Shown piece after piece: positions 54,302-63,763 of a stretch of 64,000 nucleotides of DNA. The first letter of the stretch is position 1. Every line of letters starts with the position of its first letter. The DNA is from JADKCL01 sp046329055 (lineage in GTDB: Bacteria > Bacteroidota > Bacteroidia > J057 > JADKCL01): positions 27,682-91,681 of the forward strand of contig JAXLVK010000007.1 of assembly GCA_046329055.1 (NCBI GenBank). Direction: 5' to 3'. A program made the position numbers and the translations under genes. Under the pieces are notes generated by a model that was given only the letters and a program-made list of their open reading frames with translations, was not told where the DNA came from and did no database searches.

Positions 54302-55330
54302 TCAATCCCGGATGATCCGGATCGCCTCGCTCTTGCCCATATCAGAGTTCAAAACCAACACCTCCGTCTTGGTGCCGCGCTGCACTGAGATGGAGGCTGT
54401 GTTTGGGGGGTAGCGGCCGAGGTTTTCTGCATGCATGACCAGCGTGTTTTCGCCGGGTTGCAGATCGAGGGTGAATTCCTTCGGGAGTTTTGCAATACGG
54501 TAATACCGGAGGATCCAAGTCCCATTCCAGTTCAGCGAGATCACGTCCCCGTCGATCATCGCCTCATCGAAGACGCGGATGCGGACCTTGTCATCGGAGG
54601 AGCGCATTTCCTGCTTGGTAACGATCTCGCGGGATTTCAGCTCGGCATCGGAATTCGGTTTGGAGGCAGGGGCGGGCTGAGTTTCCGGGGTTGAGGGCTT
54701 GGGTTGGGCAGCAGTCGGGTTGCTGGGTTGGCCAGGGGAGGGTTTCGCTGCTCCCGGGCTGGGCTTGGTGGCTCCCGGGCTGGGCTTCGTGGACTCCTTG
54801 GACGAAAATTTGGAGGCATCGGAGCCCGTCGCAGCGGGTTTCTTGGCTGCAATCGGCTTTTTGGGCGGCTGGATGATGCCAAACATGCTGCCGTGGTAGT
54901 TCTCGGGCTTGACATTGATGCCCTCGATGGATTTGCCGTCTGCGCTCACATCGATGATGTAGATGTCCATGCTGATGATGTCCGCCGGGTCGGTCTGACG
55001 GATGCCGCTGACCTTGACTTGCCGCTTCACCGGATCGTAAATGCCCACCACGTACTCACGGGCCGAGGCACCGACCTTGCTCTTGTGCTCGGGCAACCAT
55101 GTCCAAATGAGCTTCCAATCAAAATAGCCCGACATCCGGTTTCCGCCCAAAGGCTGCAGGTGCAGGTGAAAGGCATACTGAAGGTTGCCCTCGTCGCGCC
55201 ACTCCCCTACCCAGTGAGTCGAGTCTTTTTCAACACTCTGCGCCGATGCCAGAATGGGCGAAAGCAGCAGCAAGAAGCCCCAACCGAGGAGTAAATACTT
55301 GCGAATGCAGAGTTTGGCGAATGATTCCAT
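54302..55330 (-). CDS. Secreted protein with KPSPGA repeats (342 aa)
   Basis: The start at 55330 (MESFAKLCIRKYLLLGWGFL) opens with a signal peptide. An N-terminal beta domain (30-165) includes HWVGEWRDEGNLQYAFHLHL. The middle (about 180-235) is a Pro/Ser/Lys-rich linker with three tandem KPSPG(A/Q) units in the DNA near 54727-54790. The C-terminal domain (235-342) contains VRIRVFDEAMIDGDVISLNW, FTLDLQPGENTLVMHAENLG and NTASISVQRG, which resembles an Ig-like or C2-like fold seen in Bacteroidota secreted proteins. The function is unknown. Confidence 0.75.
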   Translation of the reverse strand: MESFAKLCIRKYLLLGWGFLLLLSPILASAQSVEKDSTHWVGEWRDEGNLQYAFHLHLQPLGGNRMSGYFDWKLIWTWLPEHKSKVGASAREYVVGIYDPVKRQVKVSGIRQTDPADIISMDIYIIDVSADGKSIEGINVKPENYHGSMFGIIQPPKKPIAAKKPAATGSDASKFSSKESTKPSPGATKPSPGAAKPSPGQPSNPTAAQPKPSTPETQPAPASKPNSDAELKSREIVTKQEMRSSDDKVRIRVFDEAMIDGDVISLNWNGTWILRYYRIAKLPKEFTLDLQPGENTLVMHAENLGRYPPNTASISVQRGTKTEVLVLNSDMGKSEAIRIIRD

Positions 55331-55551
55331 GGTCAAAGCATTGAGATCAAGCACCCTGCGAATTGCCGGGGCCGACTGCACCTAGCCAAAACTACACCAA
55401 TGTTGTGGAAAAGGTGAGGGGAATTTGCCCACGTACAGGCCCAGAAGGTAGGCCGATTGAAAAACTCTCCTATTTTCGTAATTTGTTACTTGGAACATCA
55501 ACCGTGGTTTTTGGAATGTCGTCTGGAAACATCGACCACAAAGCGTTTGGT

Positions 55552-58182
55552 ATGCAGAAATCTACATCGATCCTTTCTACCCTCCTCTTGCTGGTAGCTC
55601 TGTCCACTTTGCCCACCTGGGTGCAAGCCCAGTGTGCTGCGAACACTGCAACGGGTACCAACTGTACCCGGAGTGCTGTGTACTACGGCGAAGTGGTCCC
55701 CAACGGGGGTTGCAACACCGACGTGACGGTCGTGAACTACAGCCCCGGCACCCACTTCCGCATCCCGGTACTCGCTGGCGGTGCTTATGTCGTCTCCACC
55801 TGCGGTGCCTCGATCAACACGCAACTCGCTGCCTTCCAAGGCAACAACACCACGGGCCCATTTGCCTACAACGATGACAACGGTCCCTCCTGCACTGGAA
55901 CCGCGGCCTCCATCTCCATGATACCCAGCTTCACGGACTACGCTAGGGTGGACGTGCGCCAAAGCAACTGCCTCCTCGGCGGTAGCAGCTCCATCACAGT
56001 CTATGTCCGCCAATGCAACAACCTGACCATCACCTCCAGTGGTGCAGCGATGTGCGCCGGGCAGACCCGCAACCTCACTGCGACTCCTGCGGCCGTCTCC
56101 AGCCCGCAACCCAACTCCGGCAATACTGGAGCCTTCTCCGGCACTGGCGTCAGCGGCACGGTCTTCACCGCCCCGCAGCCGACCACATCCATGCAGACCT
56201 ACAACGTCACCTACAACTTCGGCTTCTGCTCCACGACTCAAGGGATCGATGTCTATCGCGCCCCCTCCATCGCCAATGCAGGAACGAATTTCAGTGTTTG
56301 CAGTGCCACAGCGACCATGGGCGGCAACGTCCCGACCTATGGCACAGGGACTTGGACCATCCTGAGCGGCCCCGGTTCCATCACTGCCGCCAACCAATAC
56401 AATACCACGGTGACCGGCCTGGTCATGGGCAGCACCACCACCCTCCGCTGGACCATTGCAAACGGCCCCTGCGGCTTCACTTCTGACACCGTGACCGTCT
56501 ATCGCGAATTCCCGCCAACCGTCGCGAGTGCCAGCGCCGACCAGGCCATCTGCTCCACTGCCACCTCCGTCACAGGCAATGCCCCCTCCATCGGCACTGG
56601 TCTCTGGTACCTGCTGGGTGGCTCTGCGAACATCGTCACCCCCGCCGGCCCCAATACCGCGCTCAATGCCATCGGCCCAGGCGTGAACACCGTCGTATGG
56701 TCCATCACCAATGGCGTCTGCCCCGCTAGCAATGACACTGTCGTCATCACCCGCGACCTGCCGCCCACCCCTGCATTCGCCGGGCCAGACATCGCCATGT
56801 GTGACTCCACCATCAACCTGAACGGCAACCTGCCCCTCGTCGGCAACGCCACATGGTCCGTCATCTCCGGCACAGGCACCATCGCCCAGCCCAACAACCC
56901 GAATACAACCCTCAGCGGTGTGCCCATCGGCACCACATTGTTGGCCTGGACCATCTCCAACGGCTCCTGCCCGCCTTCGATCGACACCGTGGTCATCACC
57001 CGCAACAATTCTCCGTCCTCACCGACCATCACTGGAAACGTGAACGTCTGTGAAGGCTCGCAAACCCTCCTCACCGCAAGCAGCGGCGCGACCATCCCGA
57101 ACTTCAAGTGGTGGGATGCACCCGTTGGCGGTAACCTGCTGGCGTCCACTGCCTCCTACAGCACCCCGCCGATCACGGGCAACGTCACCTACTATGTGGA
57201 GGTCACCGATGCCAGCACCGCTTGCAGCAGCCAACGTGTCCCCGTCGCCATCACCATGGTCACCGCGCCTGTGGTCAACCTCGGCCCCGACCGCACCATC
57301 TGCGACAACGACAGCACCTGCTTCACAGCGCCCTCTGGCCTCAACTCCTACATCTGGAGCACGGGCAGTATCACCAACACCGCCTGCACCATTGACTCGG
57401 GCATGATTTGGCTGCAAGTCACCGATGCCAACAGCTGCATCGGCCGTGACACGGCGATCGTCATTTTCCTCACCTCACAGCCTGTGAGCCTCGGCAATGA
57501 CACGAGTTACTGCCCCGGCGGCACCGTGACCCTCGGAGGCTTCCCCGGCGGCAACACCTACCTCTGGAGCAATGGCGCTACCACGAGCAGCGTCTCCGTC
57601 GGCACTCCAGGCAGCTACTCTGTCACCTGCACCAGCCCCAATGGTTGCGCCAGCGCGGACACCATTACCGTGACCCAGGCACAAGCCGTGCAGGCCGCGT
57701 TCACCGTGGACACCTCCTTCTGCCCGCAAATCGTCTTCGTGGACAATTCGACGGGCGCCTCCTCATGGGCATGGACCTTTGGCGACAACGGCACCTCCAA
57801 CGCCATGAGCCCGATTCACATCTACCAAGGCAATGGCACCTACACTGTCACCTTGACGAGCACAGGACTCTGCGGCAACGACGTAGCCACTCAGACCGTG
57901 CCTGTGAACTGCCTCGTGGGCCTGAATCTGCCGAACAACCTTACCATCAGCGTCTATCCCAACCCGAACGACGGTGCCTTCAAGGTTCGCTTCGAAGGGC
58001 TGGAGACCGATGCCTTGATCGAGGTCTATTCTGTTGCTGGCCAGAGGATATTCGCCTCCGAAGTGACCGGACGCGGGGAAGTCGAAACCGCAGTGGACCT
58101 GCAATCACCTGCCGCAGGAACCTATTTCCTCAAGCTGAAACTGGACAATGCCACCGTGACCAAGAAGGTCGTGGTGCGCTGA
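55552..58182 (+). CDS. Large T9SS-exported surface protein with Ig-like/PKD repeats (876 aa)
   Basis: The start at 55552 (MQKSTSILSTLLLLVALSTL) begins directly with a signal peptide ending WVQAQ; the frame further upstream (from 55363) is not used. The mature protein has an N-terminal domain with ATGTNCTRSAVYYGEVVPNG, then about six repeats of about 85 residues with GTGTW-I-SG.G.I and TTLRWTI.NG.C motifs, an Ig-like segment with YIWSTGSITNTACT and NTYLWSNGATTSSV, a PKD domain (WAWTFGDNGTSN) and a T9SS type A tail (SVYPNPNDGAFKVRFEGLE to LKLKLDNATVTKKVVVR). It is probably a surface adhesin. A terminator hairpin follows. Confidence 0.9.
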   Translation: MQKSTSILSTLLLLVALSTLPTWVQAQCAANTATGTNCTRSAVYYGEVVPNGGCNTDVTVVNYSPGTHFRIPVLAGGAYVVSTCGASINTQLAAFQGNNTTGPFAYNDDNGPSCTGTAASISMIPSFTDYARVDVRQSNCLLGGSSSITVYVRQCNNLTITSSGAAMCAGQTRNLTATPAAVSSPQPNSGNTGAFSGTGVSGTVFTAPQPTTSMQTYNVTYNFGFCSTTQGIDVYRAPSIANAGTNFSVCSATATMGGNVPTYGTGTWTILSGPGSITAANQYNTTVTGLVMGSTTTLRWTIANGPCGFTSDTVTVYREFPPTVASASADQAICSTATSVTGNAPSIGTGLWYLLGGSANIVTPAGPNTALNAIGPGVNTVVWSITNGVCPASNDTVVITRDLPPTPAFAGPDIAMCDSTINLNGNLPLVGNATWSVISGTGTIAQPNNPNTTLSGVPIGTTLLAWTISNGSCPPSIDTVVITRNNSPSSPTITGNVNVCEGSQTLLTASSGATIPNFKWWDAPVGGNLLASTASYSTPPITGNVTYYVEVTDASTACSSQRVPVAITMVTAPVVNLGPDRTICDNDSTCFTAPSGLNSYIWSTGSITNTACTIDSGMIWLQVTDANSCIGRDTAIVIFLTSQPVSLGNDTSYCPGGTVTLGGFPGGNTYLWSNGATTSSVSVGTPGSYSVTCTSPNGCASADTITVTQAQAVQAAFTVDTSFCPQIVFVDNSTGASSWAWTFGDNGTSNAMSPIHIYQGNGTYTVTLTSTGLCGNDVATQTVPVNCLVGLNLPNNLTISVYPNPNDGAFKVRFEGLETDALIEVYSVAGQRIFASEVTGRGEVETAVDLQSPAAGTYFLKLKLDNATVTKKVVVR

Positions 58183-58214
58183 TCCAAACCCAATCCCCGG
58201 CAATAGCTGGGTGT

Positions 58215-58262
58215 GAAAAAACTCGGAGGGGTTCAGGATTCTGAACCCCTCCGAGTTTTTTC
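58215..58262. terminator. Perfect 22-bp hairpin terminator, copy 2 of the hairpin repeat
   Basis: The arms 58215-58236 and 58241-58262 pair completely around the loop GATT, with six A residues on one side and six T residues on the other, so it can end transcription in both directions. Its central 22 bases (58228-58249) are the reverse complement of 12610-12631, while the flanking stem bases differ with compensating changes. It lies 33 bases after the large T9SS gene. Confidence 0.9.
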
Positions 58263-58329
58263 AGGGTAGCTGTTGCTCAAATCGAGTAACCGGGTATCCT
58301 CCAAATGAGATTGAAACTCCAGGCCAACC

Positions 58330-59829
58330 TCACCTCAAAGAATCCCGCTCGTACAGATCCACCGTCATTTCCCAATCTCCATAGGTCTGGGGTTTGCCGA
58401 AAATGCCTTCCAACTGGCCTTGCACGGCTGCAGTCAGGTCAGGGCGATCGGTGCGCAGATGCGAGAAAATCACCCGATTGTATTCTCCGGGATGGAATTG
58501 CGCCAAGTCCTCCACTGCATTCACACCATGCGCATGGGCTGCGGTGAGCATCTCAGCAGTATGTCGGTAGTTGACGAAGGCATTCCGATCATAGTAGTAG
58601 GCGAAAATGGGCTCGTTGAAATTGTAGAGGTAGATCTTGAGGGTTTCGGGGGTGTCCAGGAGCTTCACGGTGGAAACGGCACTCCGCCATGCGAAGGGCT
58701 TCCCATAGTTGAAATGGAGGTCCTGAAGCAGGAAAAAGCAGAGAATGGCTGCAGTGAAGGCACTGACATTTTTCAAGAAGGGAATCGCGTCCCAAGTCCA
58801 AGCGACAAGCAGGATCAGGCCCAGGCTCGCATACATGAGGTAATTGGGTTGGAAAACGGGAAGCACCCAATGCGAAAGCCAGAATGCCAATACCAGCGAG
58901 ACGCCGCCCCAGAGCCAGAGGAAGGCCCAGCGAACGGGTTGCTCCAGCCTCTTCCGAAGGAGTTGCACCAGCCCGATGACAAGCCCCAGCGCAAGAACAG
59001 CAGTCTGGAAATAGAGTATCCATTCCAAGCCAGCGAAGCGCAACACCACATAATAAAACATGTCCTGATCAGGCGGCGAGGCCCAATCCTTGGGCTTCAC
59101 GAAGTGCTGCGTCCAATAGATCAGCCAAGGCAGGAACAACAGGACAGCACCCACCTGACTCGCGAAGTAGCCACGCAGCACCGTCCATCGCTTCCCCGCC
59201 AAAATGAACACGGCGAGCAATTGAATGAGGAAGAAGATATAGACGCCATAATGCGCATGGATCAGCAACGTGTTCGTGATGCCCAAGCCGATGGCGTGCT
59301 TCCATTTTCCGGATTCGCAGAGCGCCAGGAAGAAATAGGTGGAGACCAAAACCAAAAAGGAGACCAGGGTATAGGTCCGCGCCTCGCCGCTGTAAACCAC
59401 GTGGATGTCCGAAACTGCCAAGAAAACCGCAGCCAAAGCCCCGATCCGGAGGTTGAAAAACCGTCGCCCGATCACGAAAATCATCGGGATGCTGGCGATG
59501 CTGAACAGCGCGGAAAGCAGGCGCGTGGAGACTTCCGACTTGCCAGTGAGCTCCATCCAGTATTTCAGCAGGATGAAATGGAGGGGCGGATTGGTGTCCT
59601 TGGCGACCGATTCCAAGAGCAGGCCGAGCCGCTTTTGGCCGTGGAAGACGCTGAATGCCTCATCCAGATAAAATGATGGCGCTCCCAGGTAAATGAACCG
59701 CGTCAGCGCCCCCAGCAACATGACGGCGAGCAGGAAAGTGATGGGATTCCGTGCGATCCAATCAAATACCCGCTCGTTCCAGCGGATGAGGGATTGGTAC
59801 GCGGCGGTGATGGACAATCTTTGGGCCAT
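58330..59829 (-). CDS. GT39-type integral membrane glycosyltransferase (499 aa)
   Basis: The protein has about 12 membrane segments and the dolichol/undecaprenyl-phosphate-mannose-type GT39 signature: an early luminal loop with YLDEAFS at 54-60 (catalytic Asp56 and Glu57), an EARTYT motif in the third loop and IHAHYGVY near 190-200. The family transfers sugars from polyprenyl phosphates to proteins or lipid A on the outer leaflet of the inner membrane. The C-terminal 130 residues are soluble and periplasmic. The donor and acceptor cannot be named. The gene is intact and stands next to GH97. Confidence 0.85.
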   Translation of the reverse strand: MAQRLSITAAYQSLIRWNERVFDWIARNPITFLLAVMLLGALTRFIYLGAPSFYLDEAFSVFHGQKRLGLLLESVAKDTNPPLHFILLKYWMELTGKSEVSTRLLSALFSIASIPMIFVIGRRFFNLRIGALAAVFLAVSDIHVVYSGEARTYTLVSFLVLVSTYFFLALCESGKWKHAIGLGITNTLLIHAHYGVYIFFLIQLLAVFILAGKRWTVLRGYFASQVGAVLLFLPWLIYWTQHFVKPKDWASPPDQDMFYYVVLRFAGLEWILYFQTAVLALGLVIGLVQLLRKRLEQPVRWAFLWLWGGVSLVLAFWLSHWVLPVFQPNYLMYASLGLILLVAWTWDAIPFLKNVSAFTAAILCFFLLQDLHFNYGKPFAWRSAVSTVKLLDTPETLKIYLYNFNEPIFAYYYDRNAFVNYRHTAEMLTAAHAHGVNAVEDLAQFHPGEYNRVIFSHLRTDRPDLTAAVQGQLEGIFGKPQTYGDWEMTVDLYERDSLR

Positions 59830-59941
59830 GGATCTGCTCCTGTGCCAATCTAGCGAAAAAAGGCCCCGATTCGTACGAACGCGCCATGATCGATCTCCGA
59901 TGAGAGGCTTTCGATCAAGAACGGCTGACGATCCATTCTCC

Positions 59942-62047
59942 TCATTTCCGGATCAGTGCCACCGCGATACCTCCACCACGACCCAATTCGGCGTTGAGCA
60001 CTGATTTGGAATCCACGACCTGCTGCTCAATCACGATGTCAGTCGCGTTGGTCTCCCAATCGGCTGATGGGCCATCGCGGTAGATGAAGGCATCATACTG
60101 AGCGCCAGCCTCCAAGAAATCCATCGGGATCGAGGTGGTGCGCTTTTCGCCGCTGATCGCCCCCACGAACCAGTTTCCGGTGCCACGCTCCTTGCGCGCC
60201 GTGGTGACATGGCGCCCGATCTCGGCATCCAGCACCCGTGTCTCCGACCAGTCCGTCCCCACCTGCTCGATGAATTTGAAAGCCGGATTCCCATTGTAAT
60301 GCTCTGGCAAGTCGGCCGCCATTTGCACGGGACTATAGACCACGACATACAATGCCAGCTGATGCGCCAGCGTGGTTTTCACTTGGTTCTGCGGCTTGAA
60401 GGGCTTGAGGCTCAGGTTGAAAATGCCCGGCGTATAATCCAGCGGCCCCGCCAACCCACAGGTAAATGGGACAATGGTTAGATGATTGGGAGGATTGCAG
60501 CCATCGGTGCTCCAGGCATTGAATTCCTGCCCGCGCAAACCCTCCCTTGCAACGAGATTGGGCCAAGTCCGGCGCAAGCCTGTGTCCTTGATGGGCTCAT
60601 GGATGTCTAGGGCGATTTTGTGCTTGGCGGCCGCCTCCACGGTTTTCTGGTAATGCCGCACCATCCACTGTCCGCCGTGATGCTCGCCGTCCGGGATGAT
60701 CGGACCCACATAACCCGTCTTGGCCATGTGGATGCCCAACCGCTCCATCAGCGCGTAGGCCGTGTCCAATTGCTGCTCATACGTCTGTGGCGCGGCGCTC
60801 GTCTCGTGGTGCATGATCAGGGAGACGCCCTTTTCCTTGCCGTAGCGCACCACTTCTTCCAGGTCGAAATCCGCGTAGGGCGTCACGAAATCGAAAATTC
60901 CCTCCCGGTCCGGGAAGCCAATCCAATGCTCCCATCCCGTGTTCCAGCCCTCCACGAGCAAGGCCGGAATCCCATGTGCGCTCGCGAAGTCGATGTATTT
61001 CTTCGCATTGGCGGTCGTCGCCCCATGCTTGCCGCTTGCCAGGTCCCAGCGTGCCTTGTCCAGGTGCATTTCCCACCAGATGCCCATATAGACGCTGGGA
61101 TGGAACCACTCCGCAATGTCCGGCACCCGGCTAGGCTCATTCAGGTTCAGGATCAAGCTGGATTCGGCGAGGTCGCCGGGCTTTTTCCCCACTTGGATGT
61201 AACGCCACGGTGTATTGAAGGGGGCTTTCAGGTCCGCCTTCAGGCTGTCCTTTCGCCCGACGAGTTCTGTGGTGAATCCGGGATTTTGCGCATTGACGAG
61301 CAGGGTCATCTCAGGATAATCGATCAATGCCGCCTCGTGGATGCTGATGTAGCGCTTGTCGTCCACCCGCATGGTGAGCGGCGTAGCCGTCGCATTGTAG
61401 GGAATGGTGCTTGCGACGAGGTTCGGATGCTTGCGCTTGGAGGTGGCGTCGATCTTGGAAACCGATGTCTCGTTGAAAAGGTGCTCGTAGCTGTCCCAAT
61501 CGCCGGGAATCCACCACGCAGTCGGGTCGCCCACCACGTCGAACTCGGTCAATTCGTCGGCAAGTTGGAAGGCGTCCAATCCATCTTGCTTTGGAATGCG
61601 ATAGCAAAACGCGATCCCGTCGTTGTATGCCCGGAAGATAAGGTCGAGCTTTCGTTTCGAACCATGCTCCTGTAGGAGGTGTACCGTTTGCTGCCTGTAG
61701 TGGTTGTGGACGCTTTCACGCTCTCCCCAAGGCAGGGTCCAAGTTTCATCCAAGGAATCTGCTTCCACCGAGGCGACCATGAAGCTGTCCTCAAGGGAAG
61801 GTATGCCAGCAAGCCGCAAACCCAGTGCCGAGGTGTCCACCAGCCTACCCTCCCACTCGACCCAATATTCCGGTTGGCCTTTGGTATTCAGTCGAAAAAA
61901 GAGGGACACCTGTCCGTCGGGCGACCGCAATTCAGGCACCACTGCTTCTGACTTACAGTTGCAGCCCGACAACCACAATCCGAAAAGCCACGTGGCGATC
62001 GCCAGCAACACAGCAAATGATTTCCTTCTTTTCATCTCCTGAATCAT
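59942..62047 (-). CDS. Glycoside hydrolase family 97, lipoprotein (701 aa)
   Basis: GH97 enzymes (such as SusB of Bacteroides) hydrolyse alpha-glucosidic or alpha-galactosidic bonds in the periplasm. A lipobox ends LSGC at residue 29. The N-terminal beta-sandwich has SPDGQVSLFFRLN. The (beta/alpha)8 barrel shows GMQVLVEGWNTGWEHW-like and KGVSLIMHHE blocks. The inverting-type signature ALDIHEPIKDTGLRRTWPN followed by RGQEFNAW holds the conserved Glu residues and is like SusB rather than the retaining subgroup. PFTCGLAGPLDYTPGIF is also present. An alternative start is the Met at residue 5. The gene is intact and about 700 residues, as expected. Confidence 0.93.
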   Translation of the reverse strand: MIQEMKRRKSFAVLLAIATWLFGLWLSGCNCKSEAVVPELRSPDGQVSLFFRLNTKGQPEYWVEWEGRLVDTSALGLRLAGIPSLEDSFMVASVEADSLDETWTLPWGERESVHNHYRQQTVHLLQEHGSKRKLDLIFRAYNDGIAFCYRIPKQDGLDAFQLADELTEFDVVGDPTAWWIPGDWDSYEHLFNETSVSKIDATSKRKHPNLVASTIPYNATATPLTMRVDDKRYISIHEAALIDYPEMTLLVNAQNPGFTTELVGRKDSLKADLKAPFNTPWRYIQVGKKPGDLAESSLILNLNEPSRVPDIAEWFHPSVYMGIWWEMHLDKARWDLASGKHGATTANAKKYIDFASAHGIPALLVEGWNTGWEHWIGFPDREGIFDFVTPYADFDLEEVVRYGKEKGVSLIMHHETSAAPQTYEQQLDTAYALMERLGIHMAKTGYVGPIIPDGEHHGGQWMVRHYQKTVEAAAKHKIALDIHEPIKDTGLRRTWPNLVAREGLRGQEFNAWSTDGCNPPNHLTIVPFTCGLAGPLDYTPGIFNLSLKPFKPQNQVKTTLAHQLALYVVVYSPVQMAADLPEHYNGNPAFKFIEQVGTDWSETRVLDAEIGRHVTTARKERGTGNWFVGAISGEKRTTSIPMDFLEAGAQYDAFIYRDGPSADWETNATDIVIEQQVVDSKSVLNAELGRGGGIAVALIRK

Positions 62048-62198
62048 TTTCCTGCAAGATGCGAATTGTCCAGAACATGACGAAGGTCAATACATGTTGT
62101 AACACAGGTAGCTGTGCAGCCAAATGCGCCCCGCGATCTTTGGATCATAGATGAAGCAATTCCCTTCACGGAAATAGAATCCAAAACTCGAAAGCGAT

Positions 62199-62414
62199 AT
62201 GAAAAAGAACATGGGAAACATCGACCGCATCGTCAGGCTGGTAATTGCAGCTGCTGTCGCAGGTCTTTACATCGGTGGCGTGATTGATGGCGTGCTTGCG
62301 TATGTATTGCTTGGCCTGAGCGGCGTGTTCGTCCTCACCAGCTTGCTGGGATTTTGCCCTCTGTACGTGCCATTTGGACTGAGCACCTGCCCTGCTGAGC
62401 CTAAAAAGGGCTGA
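62199..62414 (+). CDS. DUF2892 (YgaP-like) small membrane protein (71 aa)
   Basis: This short protein has the family start MKKNMGNIDRIVRLVIAAAV and two membrane segments (about residues 10-30 and 33-52), followed by the GFCPLYVPFGLSTC block, in which the Cys residues are typical of the family. DUF2892 often occurs as the membrane anchor of rhodanese-type proteins, but here it stands alone. The gene is intact. It is followed by an inverted-repeat-bounded non-coding element. Confidence 0.85.
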   Translation: MKKNMGNIDRIVRLVIAAAVAGLYIGGVIDGVLAYVLLGLSGVFVLTSLLGFCPLYVPFGLSTCPAEPKKG

Positions 62415-62441
62415 TCGCCGACCCGGCATCACTGAAAAGGC

Positions 62442-62647
62442 TGTCATGTCGAGTGGAGGCCGTAGGCTCCCTATGGAGTCGGGAAGAACTGCGAAACAAC
62501 TGCGCAGCACATCACGAAGACCGCTGAAAAAGATGTCACTGAGTACATCACGAGTACCCGAAAAAGCAGACGACAACGGGTACATCTAGCGCACACAGTG
62601 AGCGTGTTACTCTTTACGCCAGATGTCTCGCTTCGCTGGACATGACA
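62442..62647. repeat. 206-bp non-coding element bounded by 9-bp inverted repeats
   Basis: TGTCATGTC at 62442-62450 and its exact complement GACATGACA at 62639-62647 bound a stretch without coding potential, which includes AGATGTCTCGCTTCGCTG near the right end. Elements with such TGTCATGTCGAG and TCGCTTCGCTGG ends are dispersed in many Bacteroidota genomes. It may be a MITE-like or REP-like element. It lies between DUF2892 and the reverse-strand SH3 protein gene. Confidence 0.55.
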
Positions 62648-62669
62648 TGTCGTAAAGGTCTAAACGATC

Positions 62670-63383
62670 TCAGTCCGCGATGTCCAACTCGCTGATTTTG
62701 ATGGTGTAGTTTTCCTCATCGGATTTCACCACACTGATCACGGAACCGCCGCCTTCGCCACGGTGCGAGTAGATGATCGATGCGACTTGCCCACCGACGT
62801 ATTTGGACACCATCTCATCCGTCCAAGCCTCGGCAGATGCATTCGGATTTTTGGTGGTGAGCTCACCAGAGCCCTTGTCTCCAGGGTATTGCAGGGCCGG
62901 AGGCAAGGAGTACAGATTCCGTGCGATGATGAATGCCTCGCTCCATGAGAGGTCTTTGAAATAGAGGTTGTATTGGAACTGTGCGTAGCCGCCCCAGTCA
63001 CGACGGATTTCTTCGTGGAAAACATCCGCCCCTGATTCCCAGAGCCTTCCAGCGTATTTTTCGACTTCTTCGCCCTTGGTCGGAGCAGGCACAGGCAGCA
63101 GGTAGCCATCGAACATATAGCCTGTCTTGCCACCGCTTTGCACCTTGGCCATGCCGCCCTTGATCCCGTCCACTGTCATGGACGCATCCTTGGCCGCTTC
63201 CAAGATTTTGACTTCTTCCCCGTACATGGCGAGGTCCAGCTTTTCCGAAGTGGTCGCCGTCGTCGCGCGGAGGTTCAATCCCGCATTGGCCCCGACGTAA
63301 TAGGTTCCGGCAGGCTTCTGGGCAAATGCGCTAGCCCCCAGCATGGCAAATGCGGCAACAAACAGGATAGAAGTGTATTTCAT
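62670..63383 (-). CDS. Secreted SH3-domain protein (237 aa)
   Basis: The start at 63383 (MKYTSILFVAAFAMLGASAF) begins with a signal peptide ending AFAQ; the ATG 15 bases upstream is less likely. The bacterial SH3 domain at about residues 25-100 has YYVGANAGLNLRATTATTSEK, VKILE and GGKTGYMFDGYLLPV. The C-terminal 120 residues, with WESGADVFHEEIRRDWGGYA and IIYSHRGEGGGSVISV, are unclassified. SH3 domains of this type usually bind peptidoglycan or other wall peptides, so a role at the cell wall is likely. Confidence 0.8.
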   Translation of the reverse strand: MKYTSILFVAAFAMLGASAFAQKPAGTYYVGANAGLNLRATTATTSEKLDLAMYGEEVKILEAAKDASMTVDGIKGGMAKVQSGGKTGYMFDGYLLPVPAPTKGEEVEKYAGRLWESGADVFHEEIRRDWGGYAQFQYNLYFKDLSWSEAFIIARNLYSLPPALQYPGDKGSGELTTKNPNASAEAWTDEMVSKYVGGQVASIIYSHRGEGGGSVISVVKSDEENYTIKISELDIAD

Positions 63384-63763
63384 TGTGCGAAGGAACATCA
63401 GTGAATTTTCAAATGCTGCGGCAAATTAAGCAGAAGGCGTGCCAAGGTGCAACCCGGAGGTGGTATGGTGGGGTCTTGCGACGGGGTGAAAATTGAAATT
63501 CGGGAATGAGGCGGCTAGTCTTTTGAAAATGAAAAGTCGCTGGATTTCTGACTGACCCTTGCCGCCAAATTTTGACAAGCTCAGCGCAGCTGAAGCGGTG
63601 GGCACGATCAGCCTGCCGCGGGACGCCGCGTCCTCTTGATACATCGCCGCGCCCTCTTTGGCTATCGCCGCGTCCTTTCGATCCGTCGGCTGCGGAACAG
63701 GTCTCCGTTTTTCCCGACCTCGATCATTGAAAATCCCGGACAGACGTGCTAGATTGACCGACC
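63384..63763. other. Non-coding stretch between divergent genes
   Basis: I see no gene. From about 63625 to 63690 three imperfect copies of TCGCCGCGTCCT occur, separated by about 18 bases. The rest probably holds the promoters of the SH3 protein gene and the cytochrome gene. Confidence 0.45.

Noticed and set aside
55363..55551. Upstream extension of the large T9SS protein
   Set aside because: The extra 63 residues contain no export signal, whereas ATG 55552 begins directly with a signal peptide.
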